Positions 21,555 to 31,066 of a stretch of 64,000 nt of DNA are shown piece by piece. Position numbers and translations under genes: made by a program. Source of the DNA: Hyaloperonospora brassicae (Eukaryota > Oomycota > Peronosporomycetes > Peronosporales > Peronosporaceae); assembly GCA_947650285.1 (NCBI GenBank), contig CANTFL010000389.1, positions 496,001 through 560,000 of the forward strand, in the 5' to 3' direction. Every line of letters starts with the position of its first letter. The first letter of the stretch is position 1. The notes beneath the pieces were generated by a model, which was not told the DNA's origin, made no database searches, and saw only the letters and a program-made list of their open reading frames with translations.

Positions 21555-23170
21555 ATGTCTATGCAATATGATTCGAAGACCACACAGCCTGCTGCTGTGC
21601 CAGCCTCTGCGGCAGACGCTTCGGCGTCTGCTGCTTGTACTCCGTCTGCAGCAAAAGGTGCCGCAGACGCACGCGGTATCGAACCACGTGCACATGATGA
21701 CCTTGGCAATGAGGTCATCAATCATGGCGAGTCAGACGTGCCTGACTCGCGCAACGTTCCAGAGGCATCCCGATCACCGGCGGTGCCTCATCGTTCGTCA
21801 TGAGCACTGTCGAACGAGCGGAATCGTGAAATGCATCACAGTCTGTTCGGCAGTGATGATGAATTTATGGTGAGGACTACTATGCCTCACCAGTATCAAG
21901 TTGTGCTTCCCCGCAAGAGCGTGATGACGATGGCGAGAGCCATCGTCATTCTGTAAGCCGTGGTACCGAAACAGGTACCACATTGAAGCGTGGTGAGCTC
22001 AAGCCGTGGCGCTTGCCCGAGTAGCTCATTAATAGATTGTCTCACGAGACTTGCCAACACCATCGCATTCCTTTATTCGATGCAACTGAGCTTCATGGCT
22101 TAAGTTCCAGCGCGAGTAACTTCCGCGCTAAAGATGACTTCTATCTCGATGACTTTTTAGACATCGATGGTATAATGGCAACCAAAAGCGTGACAAGAAC
22201 TCGCTTTTGGCAGCGTGGAACGCCTTCGTTTAAAACGTCGACAATTTTGGACGAGAAGGGTGGCTTAAGAAGCTTGAGGTGATACGCCTCAAGTTCGCAA
22301 AAGCGAACGCCAACCGGTGCAAGGTATCGGTTTCATAATCTGTCAAGCGAGACCGGCATTCCATGCCTCACTTGGGGTGATCCTTGTGCGAGCTGTATCG
22401 ACAACTCGCAACGTGCACATAGGGACGTGTATTCCCTAAGTTCGCCCTGGGGAAGGGCAAACATCTCGGCTGAGATGCGGTACGCGATTGCAAACTTGCA
22501 ATCCGTCTACAAGCGCCAAAAGCGCGTGTTTACCGATGAGCCCGACGACCTATCGGATGAGTCTCATCATACTGGTGGAAGAGACCTTCAACGTCAGCCA
22601 TCAGCTGGGAAGGAGGTTTTCAGCTGTCAAAGGAAGGTGGGTACCCACGCCACCGGACGAGGTAACTCGTCCTTGATTCTGAATCGCCACGGTGGTTCAA
22701 GATACGCTCCACAAGAAAGCGTTGACCACCGTGGGAATCCACCAGTGGTTCCGGTGGAGGTGGAAAGACAAGGTCCGGCTCAGCCGCCGGGCCTGCACGA
22801 GACTTTGAGTAATCACGAGCGTTACCTGACTGAGCTGAGGGAGGACGTCGATCACGAAAACGATCGTCGGCACGCCTTGCAGTCGGACGTGCGACGTCTT
22901 CGTGCCGATCGGGAGAAGGACCTATCGGAATTCGCGTTCGCTCAGCTTGAGAGTAAACGCGAGAGGCGTCGTTTGCGCGACGAGCTAGAGACGGCTCGTC
23001 GCTAGGCCGCGTCGATGAAGGATCAAATCCTTTCGACGAAGGACCAACTTCAGTGTTTGGTTCGTGATCACAAGAATCTGTTGGGGCTTCTTGAGCGCGC
23101 CGGTTATCTCCGTTTTCTCAAGAGGCCTAATACTGATGGTACGGGCGGAGACGACCAACATAAAACGTAG
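21555..23170 (+). pseudogene. Antisense accessory ORF of the Gypsy element, broken
   Basis: On the strand opposite pol, coding-like frames run convergently towards integrase. The first block (21555-21803) starts MSMQYDSKTTQPAAVPAS. A second (about 22010-22330) contains LKPWRLPE, IPLFDATELHGLSSSASNFR and FWQRGTPSFKT. A frameshift near 22330 leads to CLTWGDPCASCIDNSQRAHR and then a 192-codon frame (from about 22349 to a TAG at 23003-23005) with RANISAEMRYAIANLQSVYK and a charged coiled-coil C-terminus. The same frame continues past that TAG (KDQILSTKDQL, NLLGLLERAGYLRFL) to a stop at 23168-23170. A CxxC pair (PCASC) suggests metal binding. Extra antisense ORFs between pol and the 3' LTR are known in some plant Gypsy families; function here is unknown. 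Confidence 0.65.
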
Positions 23171-24938
23171 GATGCGTGCGCATCCTGCGAGACAACTCAA
23201 TCGTGTATGCATTGCCCTTGCGGTGCAACACACGAAAGGGACCAATGTATTTCGGCAGTAGTTTACTACTGCCGACATTAGTGACTACATGTCCAGGTAA
23301 GTTTACCGTAGACAGAAGCACTAGGTCGCTAACCTTAAATGAAAGAACGTTCGCTCTTCCATTCTTGTCTGCGTTCCGTTTCTGGCGGTCCACCGCATTT
23401 GCGATGGAGTCCTAAACGAAACGGACTACCGCCTCTCGAGTCAGCAGAAAGTTCTCTGCTGACTCGTTGTTGTGTTTTTCAGTGCGCTTCGTGCGCACTG
23501 CTAAGAGATCGTTCTCTTCTTCAACGAGGGTGTCTTCTTCTTCGCTGGCATTGTCGTTGACGATGCTGAATATCCCAGCATCGTCATCAGTGTCTGATGT
23601 AGCAGCAGCGTCATCGCTACTGATAAGCTCGATTTCATCGATGTCGACGTTGTCGACATCGGCATCAAACGTATCGGCGTGAGCGGTGATACGTGATGAG
23701 CAAGAGCCAAAACGGTTTTTTCTCGAGCTAGTCCCATCCCCCCTTTACTCAGAGTCACTCTGTATGAGGGCGGGAACACGTGGGTGGCGTAAGCCATTCA
23801 CGTAGAACGGTGTATGCGTTGTGGACGCATGCACGGAGTTGTTGATGGCAAACTCAACCATCGGTAAGAGCTCACTTCAATGGGAAAAGGAGTGGACGTA
23901 TCCACGAAGAATTTCTTCGAGGACACGGTTCGCACGTTCTGTCTGACCATCTGTTTTAAGATGGTCAGAGGTTGACATCTTCAACCGTGTTCCCAATGTG
24001 CGGAACACGGATTGTCAAAACGCCGCCGTTAACCGAGGGTCACGGTCTGATACGAGTAAACGGGGTAAACCGTGGAGTCGAAACACAGTGTCGATGAAGA
24101 CATGCGCACAGCCGTGTGCGTTGATCGATTCTGGGACTGCAGCAAGATTAACCATCTTGCTGAAACGATCCACAAACACAAGATTACCATTTTCTTGTGA
24201 GAGCCTTCGGGGAACCCGAAGACAAAGTCCATGGACACGGACTCTCAACACACTGCTGGGACCGGCAGAGGTTGTAACGGTGCACGGGATGAACGACTAG
24301 GTAGGCTTCACCCATTGACAGACCTCGCAAGAACGAATGTACTTGCGGACAAACTGATGCTGGAGGGGCCAGTAAAAGTCACGACTGACCGTGAGGTAAG
24401 TCTTTTCTCGGCCACGATGCCCTCCAGACGGCGCATCGTGACAATCGAACATGATGCGTAATCGCAATTCATCATGATCGGGAACGAAGACTTGAGGCGT
24501 GTCGTCGGCAACTGCTGTGTAGTACAGCAGGCCATTGTGAGTAGTGCATTGATCCAAAGAGGAACGGTACAGGGCCGGTAAATTCGACAAGGAATTCCGG
24601 GATGGGTTTGCAAGATGACCCATCAAACGGAGGAGATTCGTGTTTTCTACGTATGCCTTCCGCACGTCGTCGAGTAACGTCGACGACGGCACACTGATGG
24701 ACAGTGTCGCAACAGTGGGCAAGGCCTCACTGTTGACTCGGGTCGTTGGCTCGAATTCGGGCCGACGTGATAACGCATCAGCGACGACATTAAGTCGTCC
24801 TGGCTTGTACTCCACGGAGAAGTTATGCTCCACGAAGATGGACAACCACCTCGCCATCCTTTGCGAGAGGTGTGGACTGTTTACGGCCGTGCGTAGTGAC
24901 GCATGTTCCGCATAGACGATGAACGGTCTATCTCCCAA
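23127..24938 (-). pseudogene. Pol: RNase H end and integrase
   Basis: The block starts with the end of RNase H (VVADALSRRPEF), then the integrase HHCC zinc finger (CHDAPSGGHRGREKTYL to CEVCQ). The catalytic core follows in shifted frames: SMDFVFGFPEGS, FVDRFSKMVNLAAVP, LVSDRDPRL, TDGQTERANRVLEEILRGY, VEFAINNSVHAST. The C-terminal DNA-binding part (FKVSDLVLLSTVNL, KYIGPFRVLHRKGNAYTIEL, HPTFYVGRLRPY) ends at 23127. TGA replaces expected TGG at 24245-24247, 24015-24017 and 23877-23879; TAG at 24297-24299. I see no chromodomain after it. Confidence 0.9.
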
Positions 24939-24949
24939 GAGATAGACCC

Positions 24950-26225
24950 GGATTTAGCCAGTGCATATTTCATGGCAAGTAGTTCCTCGTCTTGCACTGG
25001 ATAATTGCGTTCAGCTAGTTGCAGCTGACGCGATTGATATCAGACGACGCGCTCTGCGCCGTCTGTGTCATACTGCATCAACTCACAGCCAATAGCAAAA
25101 TCGCTGTCGTCACTGACCACATGAAAAGGTCTGTCCTGATCTGCTATCGCCAAGATCGGCGACTGCATCAAGCTTTTCTTGATGCTTTCAAAGGAACGCT
25201 GATAGTCAGCGTTCCATGACCACTTCACATCTTTCTTGAGCAAGCAAGATAGATGAACAGTCATCTCGGCGTAATTGCGAGAGTACTTGTGCAAGAACGC
25301 CGCTAAGCCAAGGAACTTACGAAGTCCCTTGACATCAACTGGCACTGGCCAGTCGGTGATCGCCTTGATCTTTTCGGGATCAGGGCGGACGCCGTGTTTA
25401 CCCACGATGCACCCAAGAAGTGGTATTTCGCTTGCCGCGAATATACACTTCTTGAGGTTAGCAATACAACTTATGCTTGCGCATAAGTTGAAGAATCTTA
25501 CGGACGTGAGTTCGGTGGACTTCAACGTCCGTCCTTCCATCCATAGCCCGGCTATGGACGAACACATCGTCGAAATAAATCGGTGCGAAGTCTCACACCG
25601 GTCTCAACATATTTGTAACACATCTGTTGAATGTTGCAGGGGCATTACTCAGCCCCTGTGGAATCACTAGCCACTCCCAAAGCATCCCGCTGGGGGTACT
25701 CACTGCCGTGAACGGGATGTCTCGTTCACGCATGAGGATCTGATAGAATCCATCCATCAGATCCATGGACGAAAAGATGGTACTCTTTGACATACCATTT
25801 ATGATTACGTCCTTCCTCGGTATCGGCGTCGGAGCCGGTATCGTTTCAGCATTCAACTTGTTGAATGCGTGCACTATCCGCCATCCTCCTGTGGCCTTTC
25901 GCACACAGAAGGTCGGAGAGCTGTGAGGGGATGTTGATTCCCTCACATGACCCACTGCTAAGCGATCGGCAAAGAACTTGTCGATCGCTAGTACTTGTTC
26001 ACGAGGCAGTGGTCACTGCTTCATGAAACAGTACTTCGAGCCCGGTTTGAGCTCGATCTCATGTCGAGTGCCTTTGTCCGTAGGCAACTCGCAAGGAACG
26101 GATTCAGGGAACACATCCCTGAATTCGATCAAATCCTTATACAAAGGATTTGCCTGAAGCGACTTCCAGGATTGAGACGTGTATCGCTCAATCCGAGTCT
26201 TCTCATCGAGGACACTTTCGTCCAT
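24950..26225 (-). pseudogene. Pol: reverse transcriptase and RNase H
   Basis: Recognisable blocks are YKDLIEFRDVFPESVPCELP (pre-RT), TFCVRKATGGWRIVHAFNKL, FSSMDLMDGFYQILM (first palm Asp), PQGLSNAPATFNR, YFDDVF (catalytic YxDD, 25566-25577), GLRKFLGLAAFLHKYSRNY and the RNase H strand RPFHVVSDDSDFAIGCEL, then DEELLAMKYALAK. TGA codons interrupt at 26013-26015 (where TGG is expected), 25593-25595 and 25040-25042; a frameshift lies just after YFDDVF (about 25470) and another near 24955. The catalytic YFDD is preserved though the frame is lost. Confidence 0.92.
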
Positions 26226-26228
26226 CGA

Positions 26229-27100
26229 TTAACTGCTGAGAACCCTCTCGGTCTCATTAAACATCGTTGCCGATCGAATATCGGTAACGTACTCGTCCTT
26301 CGCGACGAGTACACAGATCTGCTTGACTTTGCCACTACGCAGATCACGCAAGAACCGTTTTGGTTCTAGCGTCGGCAGTTGAGTTATCTCCGAAACTAGT
26401 TTTGGAGGAACAACCAGATCAAGCGTGTAAGCGCCTACGCTTGACCCATCATTAACCGAGACATTCAGTGTCTCGATTACTTCCTGGGAAATCACTTTCA
26501 CAGGGTACAGGAGAGCTTTCTCCACAAGGTAGTGATCATCTACATTGTGTTCTTTTACAGTCGTGCTAACGACCGTAACACAAGTGAGGCCATCGCACTC
26601 ACTCGTAGTACACCCACGTGAGTGTGGGCGTTCCAAGATATTCGTCAGGTGGTAATCTGAGGAACAAGTGGCAGGTATCGTAGCCGATCGATACTGCCAA
26701 CTCACCCTTGGCTCGTATTTCCTAATCCAAGGCAACCCTAAGATGACGTCGAACTTGTCATCTAGGTCAAGCACGATGAAATCATCATCGTACTGTTCGC
26801 CTTTTAACGTGTAGTGGATTCTACCTACACGTTTCTTCACAGTGATCGATGCGCCTGTCGCTAGGTGCACCGTCATCTTCGTTGGAGGGATCTCCCGCTC
26901 CACGAAGTTAAAAATTCCTGTCTCTAGCGACTGGCGACGAACAAAATTGCTCGACGCCCCACAGTCAAATAGGGCGCGAAGTGACAAGTCTTTTGTCACT
27001 TCTAACTTCAAGGTGATGAGTGACGCCTCATCACCAGGAGCAGAGACACACAGAAATTGTGTTTCGGGAGCAACCTTCTTCAGGAGATTTGCAAATTCTC
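26229..27100 (-). pseudogene. Pol: aspartic protease region
   Basis: The frame reads VAPETQFLCVSAPGDEASL, then the retropepsin motif ALFDCGASSNFV (with Cys in place of the usual Ser/Thr), then YDDDFIVLDLDDKFDVILGL with PWIRKYEP, the flap and second hydrophobic-GL motif. It is separated from Gag by frame and an in-frame TGA at 27111-27113, and ends at a TAA (26229-26231) inside pol. It processes the polyprotein in active relatives. Confidence 0.88.
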
Positions 27101-27133
27101 TTGATGTTGCTCAATCAGTAGGGCGCTCCGCCC

Positions 27134-28255
27134 CTACCGATACCGACCGTTTTTTGATGGTCCACCTCGCTGTTGCGACTTCGCAACAGCAACGGACCCT
27201 CGCCCTCCAGTTCTTCTTGCTGGTGGGTGAACACTGCGCTCAGCACCGCGAGGTCCTGAGCGGGGGATACTGCATTCATATGCGTAGTGTCCCAGTTTAT
27301 GACAGCGATGGCATCTCACCATTCGCTTGTCATTCGTAGAGCGAGGTTTCTCGCCCTCGACATTACAGAGGTCCATTGGTTCTGGACCTCCGACTGCTAA
27401 TCGTCTCTGTGGAAGATGCGGTGTCAACGTAGCGTGAGACTGTCTCACGCTATAAATTTCTTGCTCCGCTGCGAAGATTTCCTCTGAGAGCGTCTTTAGC
27501 TCTCCGCGGAAGAGGTGGTCCCTAACGGTACCGTCTGAAAGCCCTTGAATAAAGATTGTGATCAACACAAACTCAATCACAGGGTTCACTACCGTGCAGC
27601 TTGCAAGGTAGCGTACATGTTGGGCGTAAGCGTGAACCTTACGCTTACCCTGCTTGCGTTGCAGGAGCTCCGAAATAGTCCTGAACTCTGCTCTGGGCGG
27701 CATTTACGTCTCACTGAGCAGGGTCCTGAAGATCATCAACGACCCAAACACATGTGGGTCGTGCAACTTAAGGTTCGGGGCCCAAGCTCTGGCTTCTCCT
27801 GCCAGATTAGACTGAGCGAATGAAACTTGCATTCGCTCATCATCGATGCGACGAGCATCGGTGGCATCGTCCAGCTCGACGAACCACCTCAACAGGGAGT
27901 CTTCCTCGACTCTCCGATACTTGGAGACCTCTAATTTTAGAGACTGCCGTCGACGCTCACTCGTCGGCTCTGCGGACTGAGACTGTTGTTATCTCAGTGC
28001 TTTGGTCCGCTGGTGATCTTGTTGTTGTAACAAGGTCACCTGCGCTCGCGACTCATCAAGTTCTCGTTGCAAGAACTTGCTAATGACGACGTGTTGCTGG
28101 ATCCTATCCCTTGAGGATAGCAAGGCCCAGAAGGCTTCCTCGCCAACGGTCAAACCCATTCGTTCGATCGCACTCCATTCGATGTCGCTCAAATGGGAGT
28201 ATCTTTCACGGATTCCGTGAAAGCTGTCGCCGTCTACATCGTCCAACATGTTCAT
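27134..28255 (-). pseudogene. Gag polyprotein of the Gypsy element, two nonsense codons
   Basis: One continuous minus-strand frame of about 374 codons is interrupted by TAA at 27989-27991 and 27704-27706 and ends at 27134. It carries a coiled-coil-like N-terminus, a retrotransposon Gag core (LLRWFVELDDA, ARAWAPNLKLHDPHVFG, YAQHVRYLASC, LFRGELKTLSE) and a CCHC zinc knuckle CHRCHKLGHYAYEC near the C-terminus, followed by a basic RGG-type tail. Gag forms the virus-like particle and packages RNA. No frameshift separates the three pieces, so point nonsense changes alone broke it. Confidence 0.9.
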
Positions 28256-28289
28256 GTTGGGCGATGGGGTTGTGGTCCTTGGACGGACT

Positions 28290-28303
28290 ACAAAGTGCTA
28301 CCA
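28290..28303 (-). other. Primer binding site, methionine-tRNA type
   Basis: On the minus strand TGGTAGCACTTTG begins two bases after the 5' LTR. The TGGTAKCA start is what the 3' end of initiator tRNA-Met would pair with; only the first eight bases fit well. Confidence 0.5.
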
Positions 28304-28305
28304 GG

Positions 28306-28748
28306 TGTAACGGAGCACTGTTGACTACGTACTGGTTGACCAGTACGGGGTATACTTCCACTGACGACAGTGGTCGACATTGCCCTGCTAGGTGTTATAA
28401 GGAGAACACAGAGGAAGGAAAGGAGACTAAGTAGTCAGACTAGTCTCTTGGTAAAAGTAAAACTGTATTAATATAACTAAGTCCTATAACTCCTTGAATC
28501 TCTGTTGTCCTGACTTAATCATACGAATATAACTGTATGTATGATGACGTCTACTCACCACCCATTGCGCGCGTCTAGCAGCGATTGGTGGGTTGATATC
28601 ATCACGATATCAACCAATGAGTAGACCCTTCGGTCATCCCAACAATATCACCATGTCTTGTGAAATTGTTAAAAGAATCTTCGACGTAATATTCTTTATT
28701 GTCTGATTGTTTCAATGACAATCTCATGTAACGGGCTACCCCGTTACA
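28306..28748 (-). repeat. 5' LTR of the Gypsy element
   Basis: 443 bp, matching the other LTR apart from about seven substitutions and a one-base indel (GGAGAACAC versus GGAAACAC). It would hold the element's promoter. It ends 144 bp before the ATG of the M13 pseudogene. Confidence 0.97.
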
Positions 28749-28892
28749 TCGCGGCAAAGCCGATGCAGACGTTTTATCGGACGTCAGCGGTGCCATATCG
28801 ACGCACATCAAGCAGCACAAGACGATGGACAGCCACTTGTCAATTGTAAGGGCTCCAAAGGCTTGCAAGAGGTTGTCACGCCGCCGTCTCTC

Positions 28893-31066
28893 ATGCCCAA
28901 AAAGTCGAATGCAGCCTGGACAGGTGGTAGTATGGGCATGTTGCTCGTTGCCGCCGTCATCCCAGTCGTTCGAGGTGATACTCTGTACGCCCATGGAGTG
29001 CCTCAAGTCGCTATTACCGGCGCAACCGATTGGACTAAGCTGCTACAACAAGACATCGCGAGTCACATGGACGCTCAAGTGGACCCGTGCAATGACCTAT
29101 ACGCCTTCAGTTGCGGCTCGTGGCTGGAACAGTCGGAGGTCCCTGCTGACAGGTCGATTGTGTCTCTCTACACGGCCATTGTGCGGGAAGAGAACGACAT
29201 AGTGCTGAAAGAAGTGATGGAGCAAGGGTATCCCCCCGTCGGCGAGCTATATGGCTCGTGCATGATCTTCAGCAACACGAGCAGTCCGACAGCGGACGTG
29301 GCATCGGTGGCCTTCTTGTCGCCAGCGATCAAACAGATTGCAGCCGTGACGAGCAAACGCGAAATCTTTCGGCTGGCGGGCAACTTGTCGAGGGCCGGCA
29401 CGTCTTTCTTGACAAGGCTGAAGTGTGGCCGGATACTAGAGATACGACCACCCACGCGCTGTACGCGACCCAGGTGGGGCTTTCGATGCCCGACCCGCAG
29501 TGCTTCATGGACCGCAAGCAGTTCGGCTCGATCAGTACCGCGTTTCATGCGTACGTCGTGGAATTGTTTTCGCTGGTCGGTTGGGAATCGCAGGAAGCAG
29601 CCTCGCAAGTGTCCTCGGTGATTCCATTTGAATAAGCACTTGCACCGTTGTTTGTATCGAAAGAACAGCTGCAGGACCCAGCGGCATCGTACAACCTCGT
29701 GAGTGTGGCCCAAGCCGCTGAGAAGTACCCGTTGCTAATCGCACAGTACATCGATGGAACTGGAGCACTGAAGGACCTTGTATCACGGGACGCTTGTATG
29801 ATTGTCCAAACGCCTTTGTTCTTTGAGCGTGTTGAGGAGCTCATAGCTGGAGATTCCGTGACGCTCGACACTCTGAAAGCCGTGCCGACGTATCAATACA
29901 TCAGCGCCCAAGCAAGTATCCTGAGTGAGCCTTTCGTCCAGGCATCGTTCGCCTTCGTTGACCAGGCGCCCCTTGGCAAAAAGATGCGTGCTCCACGATG
30001 GAAGACATGTCTTATGCGCGCGATCGACTACTTTCCAGCCTAAGCTGGCGAGTACTTAGTCCTCCATCGCTTTGACAGCGCTAGCGAGCAACTTGCCAAC
30101 CAGCTCGTGGCGGAGATTCGAGCATTGTTTGCGGATGATCTCATGCATGCGGATTGGCTCGACGAACCCACTCGACAAGGTGCTCTTGACAAGCTAAGCA
30201 ACATGATCAGCCTCGTTGGGTATTCGAACTCCTCGGATCACTTCCAGGACAAACTACACGGCAACGCACCGCTTGTCGAAAACATGCAGATCATCAAGGG
30301 TCATTGCTTTGATCGAGCTGCGGCACTGATCGGTAGCCGAGTGGACCGCAACGAATTGGGTTTGATATCACCGCGTACATACAGCAAACGACAAACCAGA
30401 TTGGCATTCCTGTTGGATTCCTCCAGCCGCCGTTCTTTGCTCTCGAACAACACGCTGCACGCAATTTTGGGGCGCTAGGCAGCACCGTCGGGCATCTCAT
30501 CACGCTCGGCTTTGATGCCACCGGAAGGCTCTATGATAATGACGGTAACCTGCGGGACTGGTGGGGCAATGGCACAACAACGGAGTTCTTGCAGCGGAGC
30601 GATTGTTACGTGAAGCAATATGATGGGTTTGCAGCGACGAGCGCCACGGATCAGGACAAAGTGCTGGGGCACGTCAATGGCCAGTACACTTTGGACTCTA
30701 ACATTGCGGACAACGGTGGCCTCAAGTTGGCTTTCCATGCGTACCAAGCTTGCATGCGTACCGAGCAGGCCAAGCAGCTGAGCAAGGCCAACAACCAAGG
30801 TGCAGCAACGATTGCTCTGAAAAGCTAGGTCGAGTCTGATTTGCCTGTCGACGTGGCTGACAAGTTCTTCTTCGTTTCGTTCGCCCAGAGCTATTGCTCA
30901 GAAGAGAGTGACGCCAGCATGATTCGAAGCTTTGACCACAAACCCGCAGTCGCCCGTCCAATGGCGCGTCAATGGGGCTGCAAGCAACTCGCTCGACTTC
31001 GCACGCGTCTTCTCGTGCCCTGCTGTATCGCGCATGAACCCAACGACGAAGTGTCAGATGTGGTAG
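28893..31066 (+). pseudogene. M13 (neprilysin-like) peptidase, frameshifted, zinc motifs lost
   Basis: An ATG at 28893 begins a signal-anchor-like N-terminus (basic MPKK, then MLLVAAVIPVVRGD), followed by the M13 hallmark VDPCNDLYAFSCGSWLE. Further family blocks follow in three frames: YGSCMIFSN, LADDLMHADWLDEPTRQGAL-type DWLD motif, NQIGIPVGFLQPPFF, HVNGQYTLDSNIADNGGL and the C-terminal NPTTKCQMW, then TAG at 31064-31066. Frame is lost near 29390, 30365 and about 30960; in-frame stops occur at 29633, 30041 and 30826. The zinc-binding HExxH is HLITL (30493-30507) and the ligand Glu of ENIAD is Ser (30697-30699), so no zinc site remains. Active relatives cleave extracellular peptides. A Gypsy LTR sits 144 bp upstream. 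Confidence 0.9.

Larger units (their letters stand above)
20982..28748 (-). mobile_element. Complete-structure Ty3/Gypsy LTR retrotransposon
   Basis: Two direct repeats of 442 and 443 bp (20982-21423 and 28306-28748) start TGTAACG and end CGTTACA. They differ at about eight positions (~98% identity). The 5-bp host sequence TCGCG flanks the element on both sides (20977-20981 and 28749-28753), proving a single insertion without later rearrangement. Gag, protease, reverse transcriptase, RNase H and integrase remnants lie on the minus strand in Ty3/Gypsy order, so 28306-28748 is the 5' LTR. A primer-binding-like site and a polypurine tract are present. Pol carries at least ten in-frame stops and several frameshifts, so it is not autonomous. 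An antisense coding unit lies between integrase and the 3' LTR. Confidence 0.97.

Noticed and set aside
22985..23278. Candidate chromodomain after the integrase
   Set aside because: The frame (ending ILHRRGLATSRL) has none of the chromodomain aromatic residues and is the antisense of the accessory ORF.
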